Assembly (NCBI RefSeq): GCF_900109785.1
Contig: NZ_FOBH01000010.1
Coordinates: forward strand, 30,265 to 94,264
DNA: 64,000 nucleotides
Direction: 5' to 3'
Origin: Nitrosovibrio tenuis
Lineage (GTDB): Bacteria; Pseudomonadota; Gammaproteobacteria; Burkholderiales; Nitrosomonadaceae
Below the pieces are notes generated by a model. That model made no database searches, was not told where the DNA came from, and saw nothing but the letters and a program-made list of their open reading frames with translations. A program made the translations under genes and the position numbers. Position 1 is the stretch's first letter. Every line of letters begins with the position of its first letter. Shown here in pieces: positions 35,024-44,643 of this stretch.

Positions 35024-35705
35024 GAAAAATTTCCTGATTACTCTCTGTATTTTATCAAGTTTCTTAGCAGCCGGCTCAGGTGCGGCAACCGCGCCCGCGC
35101 CGGCGCCTGCACCTGGCGCCACCACTACTATCCTGGTATTTGGCGACAGTTTGTCCGCCGGCTACGGTCTGCCGCAGGAAGCTGGATGGGTTAATCTGCT
35201 GAAGAGGCGGCTGCAAACGGTATCACAGGTGTCCCTGATCAACAACAGCATCAGTGGCGAAACCACAATGGGCGGACGTAATCGCATCGAGCAAGCACTT
35301 AAAACACATCGTCCGGATATCGTCATTGTCGAGCTCGGAGGCAATGATGGGCTGCGCGGTGCGTCTATTGACTCCATCCGTGACAATCTCGAAGCCATCA
35401 TTGAAGCTTGCCAGCGACACAAGGCGACAGTGCTACTGGCGGGGATGCAACTCCCACCTAACTATGGCATGTCATACACACAAAAGTTTCAGGATATTTA
35501 CCCGCAGCTGGCCAAACGCCACGGGCTCAAACTGGTGCCATTTCTCCTGGATGGGTTCGGCAACAAGCGAGAGTTTTTTCAGGCAGACGGGATACATCCG
35601 ACGGCCCAGGCGCAAGAAAGAATTGTGGAAAACGTGTGGAAGGTCCTAAAAACCATGCTTAAATCTCAGCAGATACTTGCCTTTGAAAATAAGCGAGCTA
35701 ACTGA
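35022..35705 (+). CDS. TesA-type GDSL arylesterase/lysophospholipase
   Basis: Periplasmic SGNH hydrolase of 227 residues. The signal peptide MKNFLITLCILSSFLAAGSG is followed by an Ala/Pro-rich spacer (APAPAPAPG). Catalytic blocks are GDSLSAGYG (block I Ser), SISGETT with block II Gly, GGNDGLRG (block III Asn) and DGIHPT (Asp/His of block V). It hydrolyses thioesters and lysophospholipids in homologues. The stop codon sits inside a perfect 12-bp tandem duplication (35697-35720). It is divergent from the YbbA-type gene with overlapping start codons. Confidence 0.93.
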   Translation: MKNFLITLCILSSFLAAGSGAATAPAPAPAPGATTTILVFGDSLSAGYGLPQEAGWVNLLKRRLQTVSQVSLINNSISGETTMGGRNRIEQALKTHRPDIVIVELGGNDGLRGASIDSIRDNLEAIIEACQRHKATVLLAGMQLPPNYGMSYTQKFQDIYPQLAKRHGLKLVPFLLDGFGNKREFFQADGIHPTAQAQERIVENVWKVLKTMLKSQQILAFENKRAN

Positions 35706-35784
35706 TCCGCTAACTGATCCGGGTACTAGTTTACACCATCCTGCCCGCTATCTTCGCCAACCCTTAAATCATCATGAAACAAAA

Positions 35785-36276
35785 ATGACTTATAACTATC
35801 GGCAAATTTTATTGGCAGCTGATTTGTCCGATGAAAGGGATCATGTCCCGCGGCAGGCAAAACATCTGGCTCAAACATTCCATGCAGATTTGAGCGTTAT
35901 CCACGTACTGGATAACATACCCATGCCGGATACCGCTTACGGAACGGCGGTTCCACTGAATCAAGACTCATCATATGAAATGCTTGAAACGGTCAAATCC
36001 CGATTGAAGCAACTCGGCGATGAGTTGGGCATAGACCCGTCCCATCGCTGGATGGTCTGGGGGGTACCTGGAGAGGAAATTGTCCGGCTTGCCGAGCAAG
36101 AGCGTATCGATCTGATTATTGTCGGCTCGCATGCACGCCATGGCTTGGGCTTATTATTGGGATCGACAGCGAGCAGTGTTTTGCATCACGCCAAATGCGA
36201 TGTATTGGCGATCCGCTTACCGGATGAAGTTGCACGAGAACAGCCGTGGGGCCAGCCGAGCAGTCAGCGTATCTAG
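35785..36276 (+). CDS. Universal stress protein (UspA family)
   Basis: 163-residue cytoplasmic UspA-like protein. It starts MTYNYRQILLAADLSDERD, the family N-terminus with Asp near residue 14, and the ATP-binding signature GSHARHGLGLLLGSTASSVL (G-2x-G-9x-G-S type) lies near 121-140. The start 35785 was chosen over an upstream ATG that would add 36 unconserved residues and overlap tesA. A 79-bp gap separates it from tesA. The role is protection in stationary phase or under stress; no partner is encoded nearby. Confidence 0.9.
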   Translation: MTYNYRQILLAADLSDERDHVPRQAKHLAQTFHADLSVIHVLDNIPMPDTAYGTAVPLNQDSSYEMLETVKSRLKQLGDELGIDPSHRWMVWGVPGEEIVRLAEQERIDLIIVGSHARHGLGLLLGSTASSVLHHAKCDVLAIRLPDEVAREQPWGQPSSQRI

Positions 36277-36368
36277 AAGGCAGCCCAAGATCCGCCACGT
36301 TGAACCCGTCAGGCGAACCTTACTGTATTAGGACCACTCTACATCAGCCATCTGTTTAGTCTGAATGT

Positions 36369-37169
36369 TTACCAGAATTTCCACCAGGGTTCGCCGCTCA
36401 CTCCAGTCGAATCAGAGAGAAACCGGCTGCCGGGAAAATTTGTTTTCATTACGCGCGCCGCATCATCCCGCAGATCAGTCATGCCCAATGCATCATACGC
36501 TTTCATCATAATGAATAACGCCTCCTCGGTAGCTGGAGTTTGCGGGTATTCCTTCAAGGCATACTGCGCACGGTTGGCAGCCGCAATGTAACCGCCTCGT
36601 CTCATGTAATAGCGCGCCACCTGTACTTCATTCAATGCCACCACGTTAACCAGATGCTTCATCCGTTGCACCGCATCCGGTGCGTATTTGCTCTTGGGAA
36701 ACCGAGTCACCAATTCCCTGAAATTTTCGAATGACTCGCGCGATGCCTTCGGGTCGCGCTCGCTCATATCCTGATTGAGGATTTTTTCCGATACGATACC
36801 CATCAAGCCGATATCATCGTTAAAATTCGCCAGTCCTTTGAGATAATAAGCATAATCCACGTTCATATGATTCGGATGCAGCTTGATAAAACGGTCGGCG
36901 GCGGCAAGGGCCTGAGCCTGCTCGCTATCCTTGTAATATGCGTACGCAATCTCGAGCTGAGCCTGTTGCGCATAGCGGCCATAGGGATAACGCGCTTCCA
37001 GCCCTTCGAATAGTTTAATTGCGGCCGCGTAATTACCCTCGTTCAATTCCGTCTTTGCTTCGGAATAGTACTTGCTGGCGGACCAATTCTTGGAATCCTC
37101 CAGCTTTTTAGGCAGTAGACCGCACGCCGATAGCGTCAACAGGAGAAATAAAGCTAGACTACGTGACAT
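36369..37169 (-). CDS. bamD: Outer membrane protein assembly factor BamD
   Basis: Lipoprotein of the BAM complex that inserts beta-barrels in the outer membrane. Signal peptide and lipobox read LLTLSACG (Cys near residue 16), followed by TPR-like helices: YYSEAKTELNEGNYAAAIKLFEGLEARYPYG, EIAYAYYKDSEQAQALAAADRFIKLHP, and VDYAYYLKGLANF. The 266 residues are standard. The start at 37169 is chosen because the lipobox is then at normal distance; an ATG eight codons earlier exists. It diverges from rluD with overlapping start codons. Confidence 0.95.
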   Translation of the reverse strand: MSRSLALFLLLTLSACGLLPKKLEDSKNWSASKYYSEAKTELNEGNYAAAIKLFEGLEARYPYGRYAQQAQLEIAYAYYKDSEQAQALAAADRFIKLHPNHMNVDYAYYLKGLANFNDDIGLMGIVSEKILNQDMSERDPKASRESFENFRELVTRFPKSKYAPDAVQRMKHLVNVVALNEVQVARYYMRRGGYIAAANRAQYALKEYPQTPATEEALFIMMKAYDALGMTDLRDDAARVMKTNFPGSRFLSDSTGVSGEPWWKFW

Positions 37170-38199
37170 GATAAATTTACGGGAAGGTAACACGGAACAG
37201 TTTCATTATAGCGCAAAGCCCGCGCCGTCCGAACCGGCTGAAATCATCCTCACCATCCCACAGCATTATGCCGGGATGCGGCTCGACCAGGTTCTGGCGA
37301 AGCTTCTGCCAGACTGGTCCCGGAGTTCTTTGCAGAGATGGATTCTGGACAAACGGATAAGTGTTGAGGGGCGCGAAGCCGTTGCCAAACAGAGAATGTG
37401 GGGCGGGGAAAAAATCGAGATCAGGCCATCTCATCCCATCCAAACCGATCATACACCCGAAGCCATTCCACTGGATATCATCTACGAGGATGAGGCACTC
37501 ATCGTCATCAATAAAGCTCCAGGGCTGGTGGTGCATCCCGGCAGCGGAAACTGGCACGGAACCATGCTGAATGCCTTATTGCATCATGCCGTGTGCTTGA
37601 AGGAATTACCACGCGCGGGCATCGTTCACCGGCTGGATAAAGACACCAGTGGACTGCTGGTCGTGGCAAAAACCCTGGAAGCCCAAACCAGCCTCGTGCG
37701 GCAGTTGCAAAATCATACGGTAAAGCGCGATTATCTCGCGCTGGTGCTGGGTCATGTAAAGGATGATGGATCGGTCGATGCACCGGTAGGCAGACACCCG
37801 GTCCATCGCACAAAAATGGCGGTCGTCGCGAGCGGTAAAGAAGCGCGGACCTATTATAGGGTCCTCGAAGAATTCGGAGGATGCACGTTATTGCAATGCA
37901 GCCTGGACACAGGCCGTACACACCAGATTCGCGTACACATGCATTCCATTGGTTACCCCCTGGCGGGCGATCCGATGTACGGCGGCAAGCCAAAAAGGAC
38001 GGCGCCCCATGCCGGGCAGTTGATCGCCGAATTTCCGCGACAGGCATTGCATGCGCAAAGGCTGGAATTGACCCATCCACAGCACGGAAAGCGGATGGCT
38101 TGGGAGGTGGAGCTGCCCGAAGATATGAGCAGGCTCTTACGGATGCTGCGGCAATATCGCGATAACAATCCCTTCCAGTCAACATGCATGATTGGATAG
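37168..38199 (+). CDS. rluD: Ribosomal large subunit pseudouridine synthase D
   Basis: Makes pseudouridines 1911, 1915 and 1917 in helix 69 of 23S rRNA. The N-terminal S4-like domain reads RLDQVLAKLLPDWSRSSLQRWI (55-76). The catalytic Asp is in GIVHRLDKDTSGLLVVAKT, and QVRVHM-type RIRVHMHSIGYPLAGDPMYGG follows. 343 residues from ATG 37168. The gene runs into pgeF with a 16-base overlap. The order bamD(divergent)-rluD-pgeF is the same as yfiO-rluD-yfiH in E. coli. Confidence 0.96.
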   Translation: MINLREGNTEQFHYSAKPAPSEPAEIILTIPQHYAGMRLDQVLAKLLPDWSRSSLQRWILDKRISVEGREAVAKQRMWGGEKIEIRPSHPIQTDHTPEAIPLDIIYEDEALIVINKAPGLVVHPGSGNWHGTMLNALLHHAVCLKELPRAGIVHRLDKDTSGLLVVAKTLEAQTSLVRQLQNHTVKRDYLALVLGHVKDDGSVDAPVGRHPVHRTKMAVVASGKEARTYYRVLEEFGGCTLLQCSLDTGRTHQIRVHMHSIGYPLAGDPMYGGKPKRTAPHAGQLIAEFPRQALHAQRLELTHPQHGKRMAWEVELPEDMSRLLRMLRQYRDNNPFQSTCMIG

Positions 38200-38930
38200 T
38201 GCCGGACTGGCCCGCACCACGTAATGTCAAGGCAGTGTTTACCACGCGTAACGGTGGAACCGGCAGCGGGCCTTATGCCAGCCTCAATCTGGGTGACCAT
38301 GTCGGGGATGATCCGCTAACCGTCGAGAAAAACCGCGCTCTGCTGCGCCACGCTCTACCGGATGAACCCAGATGGCTGAATCAGGTGCACGGCAATGTCC
38401 CGATCAGCATCGACGGGGACTGCACGGCCCCATGTCATGGGGATGCCGCGTTCAGCCTCCGTCCAGGCAATGTCTGCGCCGTACTCGTAGCCGACTGTCT
38501 GCCGATACTTTTATGCAACCATGCCGGGACCATGGTGGGAGTCATTCATGCGGGCTGGAGAGGAATGGCCGAAGGGGTGATCGAACGGACCCTATCCAGA
38601 ATAAATACCACAGCAACGCGACATACGCGAATGATGGCATGGCTCGGCCCGGCGATCGGGCCCAACCATTTCGAGGTAGGCGAAGAGGTACGCCAAGCCT
38701 TTATCGGGCATGACAGAAAAGCGGACGTGGCTTTTCTCCCTAATTTCCGCAATGAGGCGAAATGGTTCGCCGATCTTTTTACACTGGCGCGGCAGCGATT
38801 GGTGAAAGCCGGTGTGGGTGAAATCTACGGTGGCGGCCAATGTACTTTCAGCGATCCAACGCGATTTTTTTCCTATCGGCGTGACGGTATAACCGGGCGG
38901 ATGGCGGGATTGATCTGGCTGGCCGGTTAA
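38184..38930 (+). CDS. pgeF: Peptidoglycan editing factor PgeF (YfiH, laccase domain)
   Basis: Cytosolic enzyme that removes wrongly incorporated residues from UDP-MurNAc precursors. 248 residues. The metal-binding set of the family is seen as LNQVHGN (His near 69), VADCLPILL (Cys near 107) and VIHAGWRGMAEGVIERTL (His near 122). FTTRNGGTGSGPYASLNLG near the N-terminus is typical. The start at 38184 lies inside rluD, consistent with translational coupling. Confidence 0.95.
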   Translation: MHDWIVPDWPAPRNVKAVFTTRNGGTGSGPYASLNLGDHVGDDPLTVEKNRALLRHALPDEPRWLNQVHGNVPISIDGDCTAPCHGDAAFSLRPGNVCAVLVADCLPILLCNHAGTMVGVIHAGWRGMAEGVIERTLSRINTTATRHTRMMAWLGPAIGPNHFEVGEEVRQAFIGHDRKADVAFLPNFRNEAKWFADLFTLARQRLVKAGVGEIYGGGQCTFSDPTRFFSYRRDGITGRMAGLIWLAG

Positions 38931-39141
38931 AGCGTCATTTTCGGGTTTCAGGCGCATGGGAAACGGATTGTGAGAAATTTAGGTGCTGGTCCGCCCTGTG
39001 TCGCACCATTCAGCGTTGTTGCGCCTTGTCCTCACCCTCGAAAACCATACACTTCCCTTGCCCAACTGCCGGATTTAGCTTGAACGCCTGAATTTGCATT
39101 CTGCAACAGCGTATAATCGCGCTTTTTTCACGTAGGCCCTG

Positions 39142-39948
39142 ATGTCTGTTCTTGCCTGGATCATCGCCACCAGCCTGCTTGGCGCTACATTAAGCGTATC
39201 GTTTGCCGCCGTGCTGACGCTGAATACGCGCGCCTCATGGGTGCAAATGCTGATCTCGTATGCAATTGGCGCACTGCTGGGGGCTGCGTTTCTCAATACC
39301 TTGCCGGAGGCGCTCGAGCTTTCCAAAAATCCTGCACAAATGACCGCGACAGTGCTGTTCGGCATTCTATTGTTCTTCATTCTGGAAAAGTTGGTATTGT
39401 GGCGGCACTGCCATGCCGAGGAATGCGAAGTTCATGATCGCCTGCATGGCGCCCCCGCCGTCGTGGCTGCGGCAACCCACAACCATGATAATGGCCGCAG
39501 CGGCATGATGATCATGCTGGGCGATACGTTCCATAGTTTCGTCGACGGCATACTCATTGCCGCGGCGTTCATGGCAGATGTGCAACTTGGTATTGTGACC
39601 GCCATCGCCATCATCGCTCATGAGATTCCTCAGGAAGCAGGCGACTTTCTGATTCTTCTCAATTCCGGCTACAGCCGCCGCCAGGCTTTTCTGTTTAATC
39701 TTTTGTCCAGTCTCGCTACGCTGCTCGGCGGGTTGGCAACCTACTTCATGTTACAGGACATGAACCACATCATCCCTTCACTGCTGGGACTCGCTTCAGC
39801 CAGTATGATTTACGTGGCAATGTCCGATTTGATTCCCGGCCTGCACAAGCGTCCCGAAATCGATGCAACCATCCAGCAGGTCGCGCTTATTACTTTGGGC
39901 ATCAGCTCCATCTGGCTGGCCGGCAGCCTCTTTACGCATCCTGCATAG
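39142..39948 (+). CDS. ZIP-family metal transporter
   Basis: Inner-membrane divalent-metal importer (Zn, Fe or similar), 268 residues, eight predicted helices. TM4 has HSFVDGILIAAAF and TM5 HEIPQEAGDFLILLNSG, the two metal-coordinating motifs of ZIPs. A His-containing cytoplasmic loop (HCHAEECEVHDRLHG and THNHDNG, about 93-120) precedes them. A Zur or Fur site was not recognised. It stands alone, with about 210 bp free upstream that hold no visible gene. Confidence 0.93.
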   Translation: MSVLAWIIATSLLGATLSVSFAAVLTLNTRASWVQMLISYAIGALLGAAFLNTLPEALELSKNPAQMTATVLFGILLFFILEKLVLWRHCHAEECEVHDRLHGAPAVVAAATHNHDNGRSGMMIMLGDTFHSFVDGILIAAAFMADVQLGIVTAIAIIAHEIPQEAGDFLILLNSGYSRRQAFLFNLLSSLATLLGGLATYFMLQDMNHIIPSLLGLASASMIYVAMSDLIPGLHKRPEIDATIQQVALITLGISSIWLAGSLFTHPA

Positions 39949-40039
39949 TTGTTGAACGTTGCAGGGATTCTCGCTTCAAACACTTCAGTCGTGAACCTTA
40001 TCCTTTGATCCTTATTTCTTCTTTATAAGCAACTCCCAT

Positions 40040-41389
40040 ATGGCATCGCTCAAACAACCACCCCCAAAAATCGGTTTCGTGTCGCTTGGCTGTCCCAAGG
40101 CGCTCGTCGATTCCGAGCAAATCCTTACACAGTTGCGTGCGGAAGGTTATGATACCTCTTCCAGTTATGACGACGCCGATCTGGTGGTCGTCAACACTTG
40201 CGGATTCATCGATAGCGCGGTGGAGGAGTCGTTGGACGCGATCGGTGAAGCCTTGGCCGAAAATGGCAAGGTCATCGTCACTGGCTGTCTTGGCGCAAAA
40301 GAGGGCGGTGATGTGATCAGGCAAGCTCATCCGCAAGTGCTGGCAGTTACCGGACCGCAGGCCCTGCCAGAGGTGATGGCGGCGGTACACATGCATTTGC
40401 CGCAGCCGCACGATCCCTTTACCAGCCTTGTTCCCCCGCAAGGGATACGGCTCACGCCCAGACACTACGCATACGTCAAGATTTCCGAAGGCTGCAACCA
40501 CCGCTGCACTTTTTGCATCATCCCATCCATGCGTGGCGATCTGGTCAGCCGTCCGGTGAACCAGGTCATGCAGGAAGCCGAAAATCTGGTCAATGCAGGC
40601 GTAAAGGAACTATTGATCATCTCTCAGGACACCAGTGCTTATGGAGTGGATATCAAATACCGCACGGGCTTCTGGCAAGGCAGACCGCTTAAAACCCGTA
40701 TGACCGAGCTGGTTCGCGCTCTGGGTGAGTTTGGCGTATGGGTGAGGCTGCATTACGTGTATCCCTATCCGCATGTCGATGAAGTGATTCCGCTGATGGA
40801 GGAGGGAAAAATTCTTCCCTATCTCGATGTACCGTTTCAGCATGCGAGTCGGCGCATTTTGAAAGCGATGAAACGGCCAGCCAGTTCTGAAAACAATCTG
40901 GAGCGTATCAGGCGCTGGCGAGAGATGTGTCCGGATATCACATTGCGCAGTACATTTATTGTTGGATTCCCCGGTGAAACCGAAGCGGAGTTCGAGCTGC
41001 TTCTGGAGTTCCTGGAGGAGGCACAGCTGGATCGTGTCGGCTGCTTCGCGTATTCGCCGGTAGAAGGCGCAGTGGCAAACGCTCTACCCGATCATGTCGC
41101 CGATGAAGTCAAAGAAGAGCGGCGCGCCCAATTCATGGCATTGCAGCAAAAGATCAGTACCGCGCGCCTGACTCGAAAAATCGGCAAACGTATAACCGTG
41201 CTGGTGGATGAAGTACGGAAAGACAAGGCGATCGCCCGCAGCAGCGCCGACGCACCCGAAATCGACGGTGTGGTTTATATCAATAACGGCAAAAATTTGA
41301 AACCGGGCGATTTTGCCGAAGTCGAAGTTACGGGATCCGATGCGCACGATCTGCGGGCCAGAACTGTAATAAGTAAGAACCACTTATAG
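40040..41389 (+). CDS. rimO: Ribosomal protein S12 methylthiotransferase RimO
   Basis: Radical-SAM enzyme that methylthiolates Asp88 of ribosomal protein S12. The N-terminal UPF0004 domain carries the auxiliary-cluster cysteines in [21 protein letters not shown] and VTGCLGAK; the radical-SAM motif is [17 protein letters not shown] near 150; a C-terminal TRAM domain ([16 protein letters not shown]) binds RNA. 449 residues, standard for RimO. The PSMRG pattern and SLGCPKAL distinguish it from MiaB. It is a single gene. Confidence 0.97.
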   Translation: MASLKQPPPKIGFVSLGCPKALVDSEQILTQLRAEGYDTSSSYDDADLVVVNTCGFIDSAVEESLDAIGEALAENGKVIVTGCLGAKEGGDVIRQAHPQVLAVTGPQALPEVMAAVHMHLPQPHDPFTSLVPPQGIRLTPRHYAYVKISEGCNHRCTFCIIPSMRGDLVSRPVNQVMQEAENLVNAGVKELLIISQDTSAYGVDIKYRTGFWQGRPLKTRMTELVRALGEFGVWVRLHYVYPYPHVDEVIPLMEEGKILPYLDVPFQHASRRILKAMKRPASSENNLERIRRWREMCPDITLRSTFIVGFPGETEAEFELLLEFLEEAQLDRVGCFAYSPVEGAVANALPDHVADEVKEERRAQFMALQQKISTARLTRKIGKRITVLVDEVRKDKAIARSSADAPEIDGVVYINNGKNLKPGDFAEVEVTGSDAHDLRARTVISKNHL

Positions 41390-41529
41390 TTGCGTCATTC
41401 GCAGCTGCACTCGACCAGCTATACTCGATGTCATTGCGCTAATTGTGGAATGCTCCACTTATCGTACCTGCTTCTGTCTGGCTGGTAACCAAAAAGAACT
41501 TGAAAGCTCATAACAACACAAGGAAGTCG

Positions 41530-41997
41530 ATGAAAAAGATTCTTGCCCTGACTTTGTGGTTTGCCACGCTTACCGCTACGGCAGACGAAGTCGATAAACG
41601 CCAAATTCTGCCACTTACCGAACACCAGCGAAACCACGTGCTCACCGAAATGCGCGATCTGCTATCGGGTACACAAAATATTCTCGGTGCGATTTCCAGA
41701 GAAGACATGATCGCGGTGGCAGGCGAGGCTCGATCGCTCGGCATGGGAATGGTTCATAAAGGCGAAGACCATCTCCAGGCCGTGCTTCCCAGGGAATTCA
41801 CGCAGCTTGGCATGTCTGTACACAAGTCATTCGACAAGATAGCGCTTGACGCGGAATCCTTGAAAGATCTCAAGCATACGCTACGGCAGTTAACTGAATT
41901 GATGCAGAAATGCAATGCATGCCATTCCAGCTACCAGATCCGCGTCAAGGATGAACCGGCCGATTCGGGAATGCGGCATTCGCATCATCAGCATTAG
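41530..41997 (+). CDS. Periplasmic c-type cytochrome, cytochrome c'-like
   Basis: 155-residue exported haemoprotein. Start chosen at 41530 with AGGAAG upstream. The signal peptide is MKKILALTLWFATLTATA. The mature helices (TEHQRNHVLTEMRDLL, FTQLGMSVHKSFDKIALD) end with one haem-binding site CNACHSSY near residue 134, and the position near the C-terminus is as in cytochrome c' four-helix bundles. A His-rich tail (HSHHQH) closes the protein. In ammonia oxidisers such proteins bind or scavenge nitric oxide; the sequence alone does not show this. Confidence 0.82.
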   Translation: MKKILALTLWFATLTATADEVDKRQILPLTEHQRNHVLTEMRDLLSGTQNILGAISREDMIAVAGEARSLGMGMVHKGEDHLQAVLPREFTQLGMSVHKSFDKIALDAESLKDLKHTLRQLTELMQKCNACHSSYQIRVKDEPADSGMRHSHHQH

Positions 41998-42312
41998 AAA
42001 ACGATGCTGACAGCATAGCCTGCACATCGCCTCGTCCTGCTACTCTGCTAAAGAAGGCACGCAGGACCATGTGTGGGAAGGTATTCGGAAGGGCGAGATC
42101 TAAGGAAAAAGGACGAGATTCAAGAAAAAAAATCAGGGCTAAAGCAATATCTTAAAATCCTACTTCAACCCTGATTCTGCGATTTATTATTGTTGCGCTA
42201 TTATTATTGTTGTGAGTTACTCCCCGCTAATACAACTTTCTACCGTCGACCTCTTATCTCCAACTGCTGAAGCTTTAGCAAGACCAGAACAATATACTTG
42301 ACCGGCTTCTCG
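41998..42312. other. Intergenic region between cytochrome and PEP-CTERM genes
   Basis: 315 bases with no gene. It holds a loose inverted repeat AATCAGGG/CCCTGATT (42131-42138 and 42169-42176, 30-base loop), which could weakly terminate both convergent genes, and a near-tandem TTATTATTGTTG at 42184 and 42201. Confidence 0.5.
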
Positions 42313-43092
42313 TTAGCTTCTCCTGCGCCGGCTCATCCAGAACCCAGCCAAGGCAATCCCCACTAAAGCCGCAGTTCCTGGTTCCGGAACTTCCCCCGTT
42401 TGCGGCTTTGGATCGCCCGGAGGTACTACTAAAATCCCCGGTTCACTCCTGATCTGGCTGATCTTGAAATAATCGTATTTATTATCCGCACCTCCAGTAT
42501 TGTAAAGGGCCGGGGCAAAAATCAGATACTGGCCGGTGAGATTCGTATTGAAGGACGTCAGAACATTAGTGGAAACATCGTTGAAGCTGAACAAGCTGAA
42601 ACCGAGACCGGAGAGATCGGAGAATTTTGCATTTGTAAAGTCATACCCTACGCCGAGGCCAGCGCCACCGATCCATGCGCGGATATCGGCATCGTTGTTC
42701 TTCCAGCCGATCATGAAACCCGTGGGGTGAAACAACGCATTGCCGAACTCGAAGACAACGACATCGTCCCTTCCATAATTATCGATCGCATGGTTGGGGG
42801 AACTCCCTTCATTGCTTTGATCGGGGTTTCTCACGCCAATTCCGCCGTCATATACGCTGATTGTCGCCTTCTCGAATGCACCCGAGCCGCTGTCATTATT
42901 GGTAGAGTACGCACGCGCCTTGAGAATATCCCCGCCTTTATTGAATGTGCAGGAGTTTCCCGCATTGCTGCTGCAATTATCCACGGTCGAACTCGAGTTC
43001 TGGATCGTATCCCACGTTATTACAGACGCCGTAGCGATTCCGGCCAACCCTGAACCCGCCATAACCATTCCCGCTACTATCAGCTTCTTCAT
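42313..43092 (-). CDS. Secreted PEP-CTERM sorting-signal protein
   Basis: 259 residues. Signal peptide MKKLIVAGMVMAGSGLAGIATA, a mature part rich in Ser, Asn, Gly and Asp with two Cys (DNCSSNAGNSCTF), and the C-terminal sorting signal VPEPGTAALVGIALAGFW with a RRRR tail. The mature half has the look of the choice-of-anchor-type exported proteins. It would be processed by exosortase. It is unlike the other PEP-CTERM protein at 12724 outside the signal and tail. Function unknown. Confidence 0.9.
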   Translation of the reverse strand: MKKLIVAGMVMAGSGLAGIATASVITWDTIQNSSSTVDNCSSNAGNSCTFNKGGDILKARAYSTNNDSGSGAFEKATISVYDGGIGVRNPDQSNEGSSPNHAIDNYGRDDVVVFEFGNALFHPTGFMIGWKNNDADIRAWIGGAGLGVGYDFTNAKFSDLSGLGFSLFSFNDVSTNVLTSFNTNLTGQYLIFAPALYNTGGADNKYDYFKISQIRSEPGILVVPPGDPKPQTGEVPEPGTAALVGIALAGFWMSRRRRS

Positions 43093-43497
43093 TTCTTCTC
43101 CGAAACAATATAATTTTTGTTATTTATGCCTTATTTAAGCATTAAGCAAATACTATGCCAATCAAAAGAATACAATATAAACAGTAAGTTATTTACGACA
43201 GGAAATAAAAGAATCGAATCATTGTAAAAATTTCCGGCATTTGTCTCTTCGTTAGACGTTGGCGGGATTAGCGCAGGGCTTCATCACGTGATGGAAGGGG
43301 GGTTGGCTTAAAACCAATGCTTGACCTGAAAACCGTGTATGGGTTCTACTAGCGGAATCCCTCAGATCAGCCCGCAGTTGGCCTACGCCAAAGAAAGGCA
43401 AATTTCTTATCAACAAAATTTCCGTGTTAGCAGAACAGAGCTGGCATGGCATCGGCGGAATAGGATTTACGGTCATCAGTCTTGCTTGAGAATAATC
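43093..43497. other. Intergenic region upstream of the second Mla operon
   Basis: 405 bases. An AT-rich part near the PEP-CTERM start (43100-43220) is probably its promoter region. A perfect 12-bp palindrome CATCACGTGATG lies at 43282-43293, extended by CTT/GAAG flanks with a one-base offset, about 200 bases before the permease start. An open frame reaches back to 43339 in phase with the permease, but its composition is not protein-like. Confidence 0.5.
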
Positions 43498-44634
43498 ATG
43501 CCCCAGGATCAGGACAGCATATTTTCCATGGTATTGCGCCGCGTAACCGGTGAGGATGGCGCGCCGCGTCTAATTCTTTCGGGTAGTTGCACGCTTACCA
43601 CCTTGGGAAATCGCATGCAGACTTTGTTCTCCGAGCTTGTTCGGTATGCCGCTGATCCGGAATTGCACTGGGATCTGTCCGAAATAGCACAAATGGATGA
43701 TGCTGGCGCGGTCCTGTTATGGCGGGCCTGGGGTGCGCGCCGCCCCAGGCATTTGACCGTTCGGCCCGAGCATGAAAGATTATTCAGCCGTTTGGAAAAA
43801 ATGCCGCCCCCTCCCCCGCCCGTTTCGCGGGATTGGCTATGGCCGGTTACGGTTCTGGGAAAGGCGGTCTTTCTTCTCTGGGAACATTTCATCGCCCTGG
43901 TATTGCTGTCCGGGCAATTAGCGCTGGATGTAAAATATCTGATAAGTCATCCCGCACGTATTCCGTGGCGTGAAATTTCCGCAAATCTCTACCGCACTGG
44001 CGCGCAGGCGCTGGGCATTACCGCCCTGGTGGGATTTCTGATCGGTATCGTGTTGAGCTACCTTTCCTCCAGGCAATTGCAGACCTATGGAGCTGACATT
44101 TTCATTATCAATATTCTTGGCGTAAGCATTATTCGTGAACTCGGCCCCATGCTCGCGGCAATACTGGTGGCGGGCCGTTCCGGTTCCTCCATGACGGCAC
44201 AGTTGGGCGTGATGAGAGTCACGGAGGAGCTCGACGCGCTGACGGTAATGGGTATACCCCACAGTCTTCGCCTGGTACTGCCGAAAGTCATGGCACTGGG
44301 TATCGCCATGCCTTTGGTAGTGTTGTGGACGAGTGCCATCGCCCTGGTCGGAGGAATGGTTATCGCCGAAATTCAGCTTGGGCTAAGCTATAATTTTTTC
44401 CTGAATAAGCTGCCGGACGTGGTACCTCGTGCCAACCTGTGGCTGGGATTGGGCAAAGGCGTGGTATGCGGCATGGTGATAGCGCTGATTTCCTGCCATT
44501 TCGGTTTGAGAATAAAATCCAATACTGAAAGCCTCGGCGAGGGCACTACAAATTCCGTAGTAACAGCCATCACTGTCGTGATTATCATCGATGCGATTTT
44601 TGCCATTATTTTTTCCAATGTTGGATTAAAGTAA
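43498..44634 (+). CDS. STAS-fused MlaE-family lipid ABC transporter permease, copy 2
   Basis: 378 residues from ATG 43498. The N-terminal 100 residues resemble a STAS/MlaB-like domain (DLSEIAQMDDAGAVLLWRAW), then a run of prolines (PPPPPPV) and the MlaE core: REISANLYRTGAQALGITALVGFLIG, ELGPMLAAILVAGRSGSSMTA, SNTESLGEGTTNSV. The fused STAS domain explains why no separate mlaB gene is present in either operon. The copy at the left window edge is the paralogue and has the same order of partners. A 10-base gap leads to the ATPase gene. Confidence 0.94.
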   Translation: MPQDQDSIFSMVLRRVTGEDGAPRLILSGSCTLTTLGNRMQTLFSELVRYAADPELHWDLSEIAQMDDAGAVLLWRAWGARRPRHLTVRPEHERLFSRLEKMPPPPPPVSRDWLWPVTVLGKAVFLLWEHFIALVLLSGQLALDVKYLISHPARIPWREISANLYRTGAQALGITALVGFLIGIVLSYLSSRQLQTYGADIFIINILGVSIIRELGPMLAAILVAGRSGSSMTAQLGVMRVTEELDALTVMGIPHSLRLVLPKVMALGIAMPLVVLWTSAIALVGGMVIAEIQLGLSYNFFLNKLPDVVPRANLWLGLGKGVVCGMVIALISCHFGLRIKSNTESLGEGTTNSVVTAITVVIIIDAIFAIIFSNVGLK

Positions 44635-44643
44635 GGCAATCCG

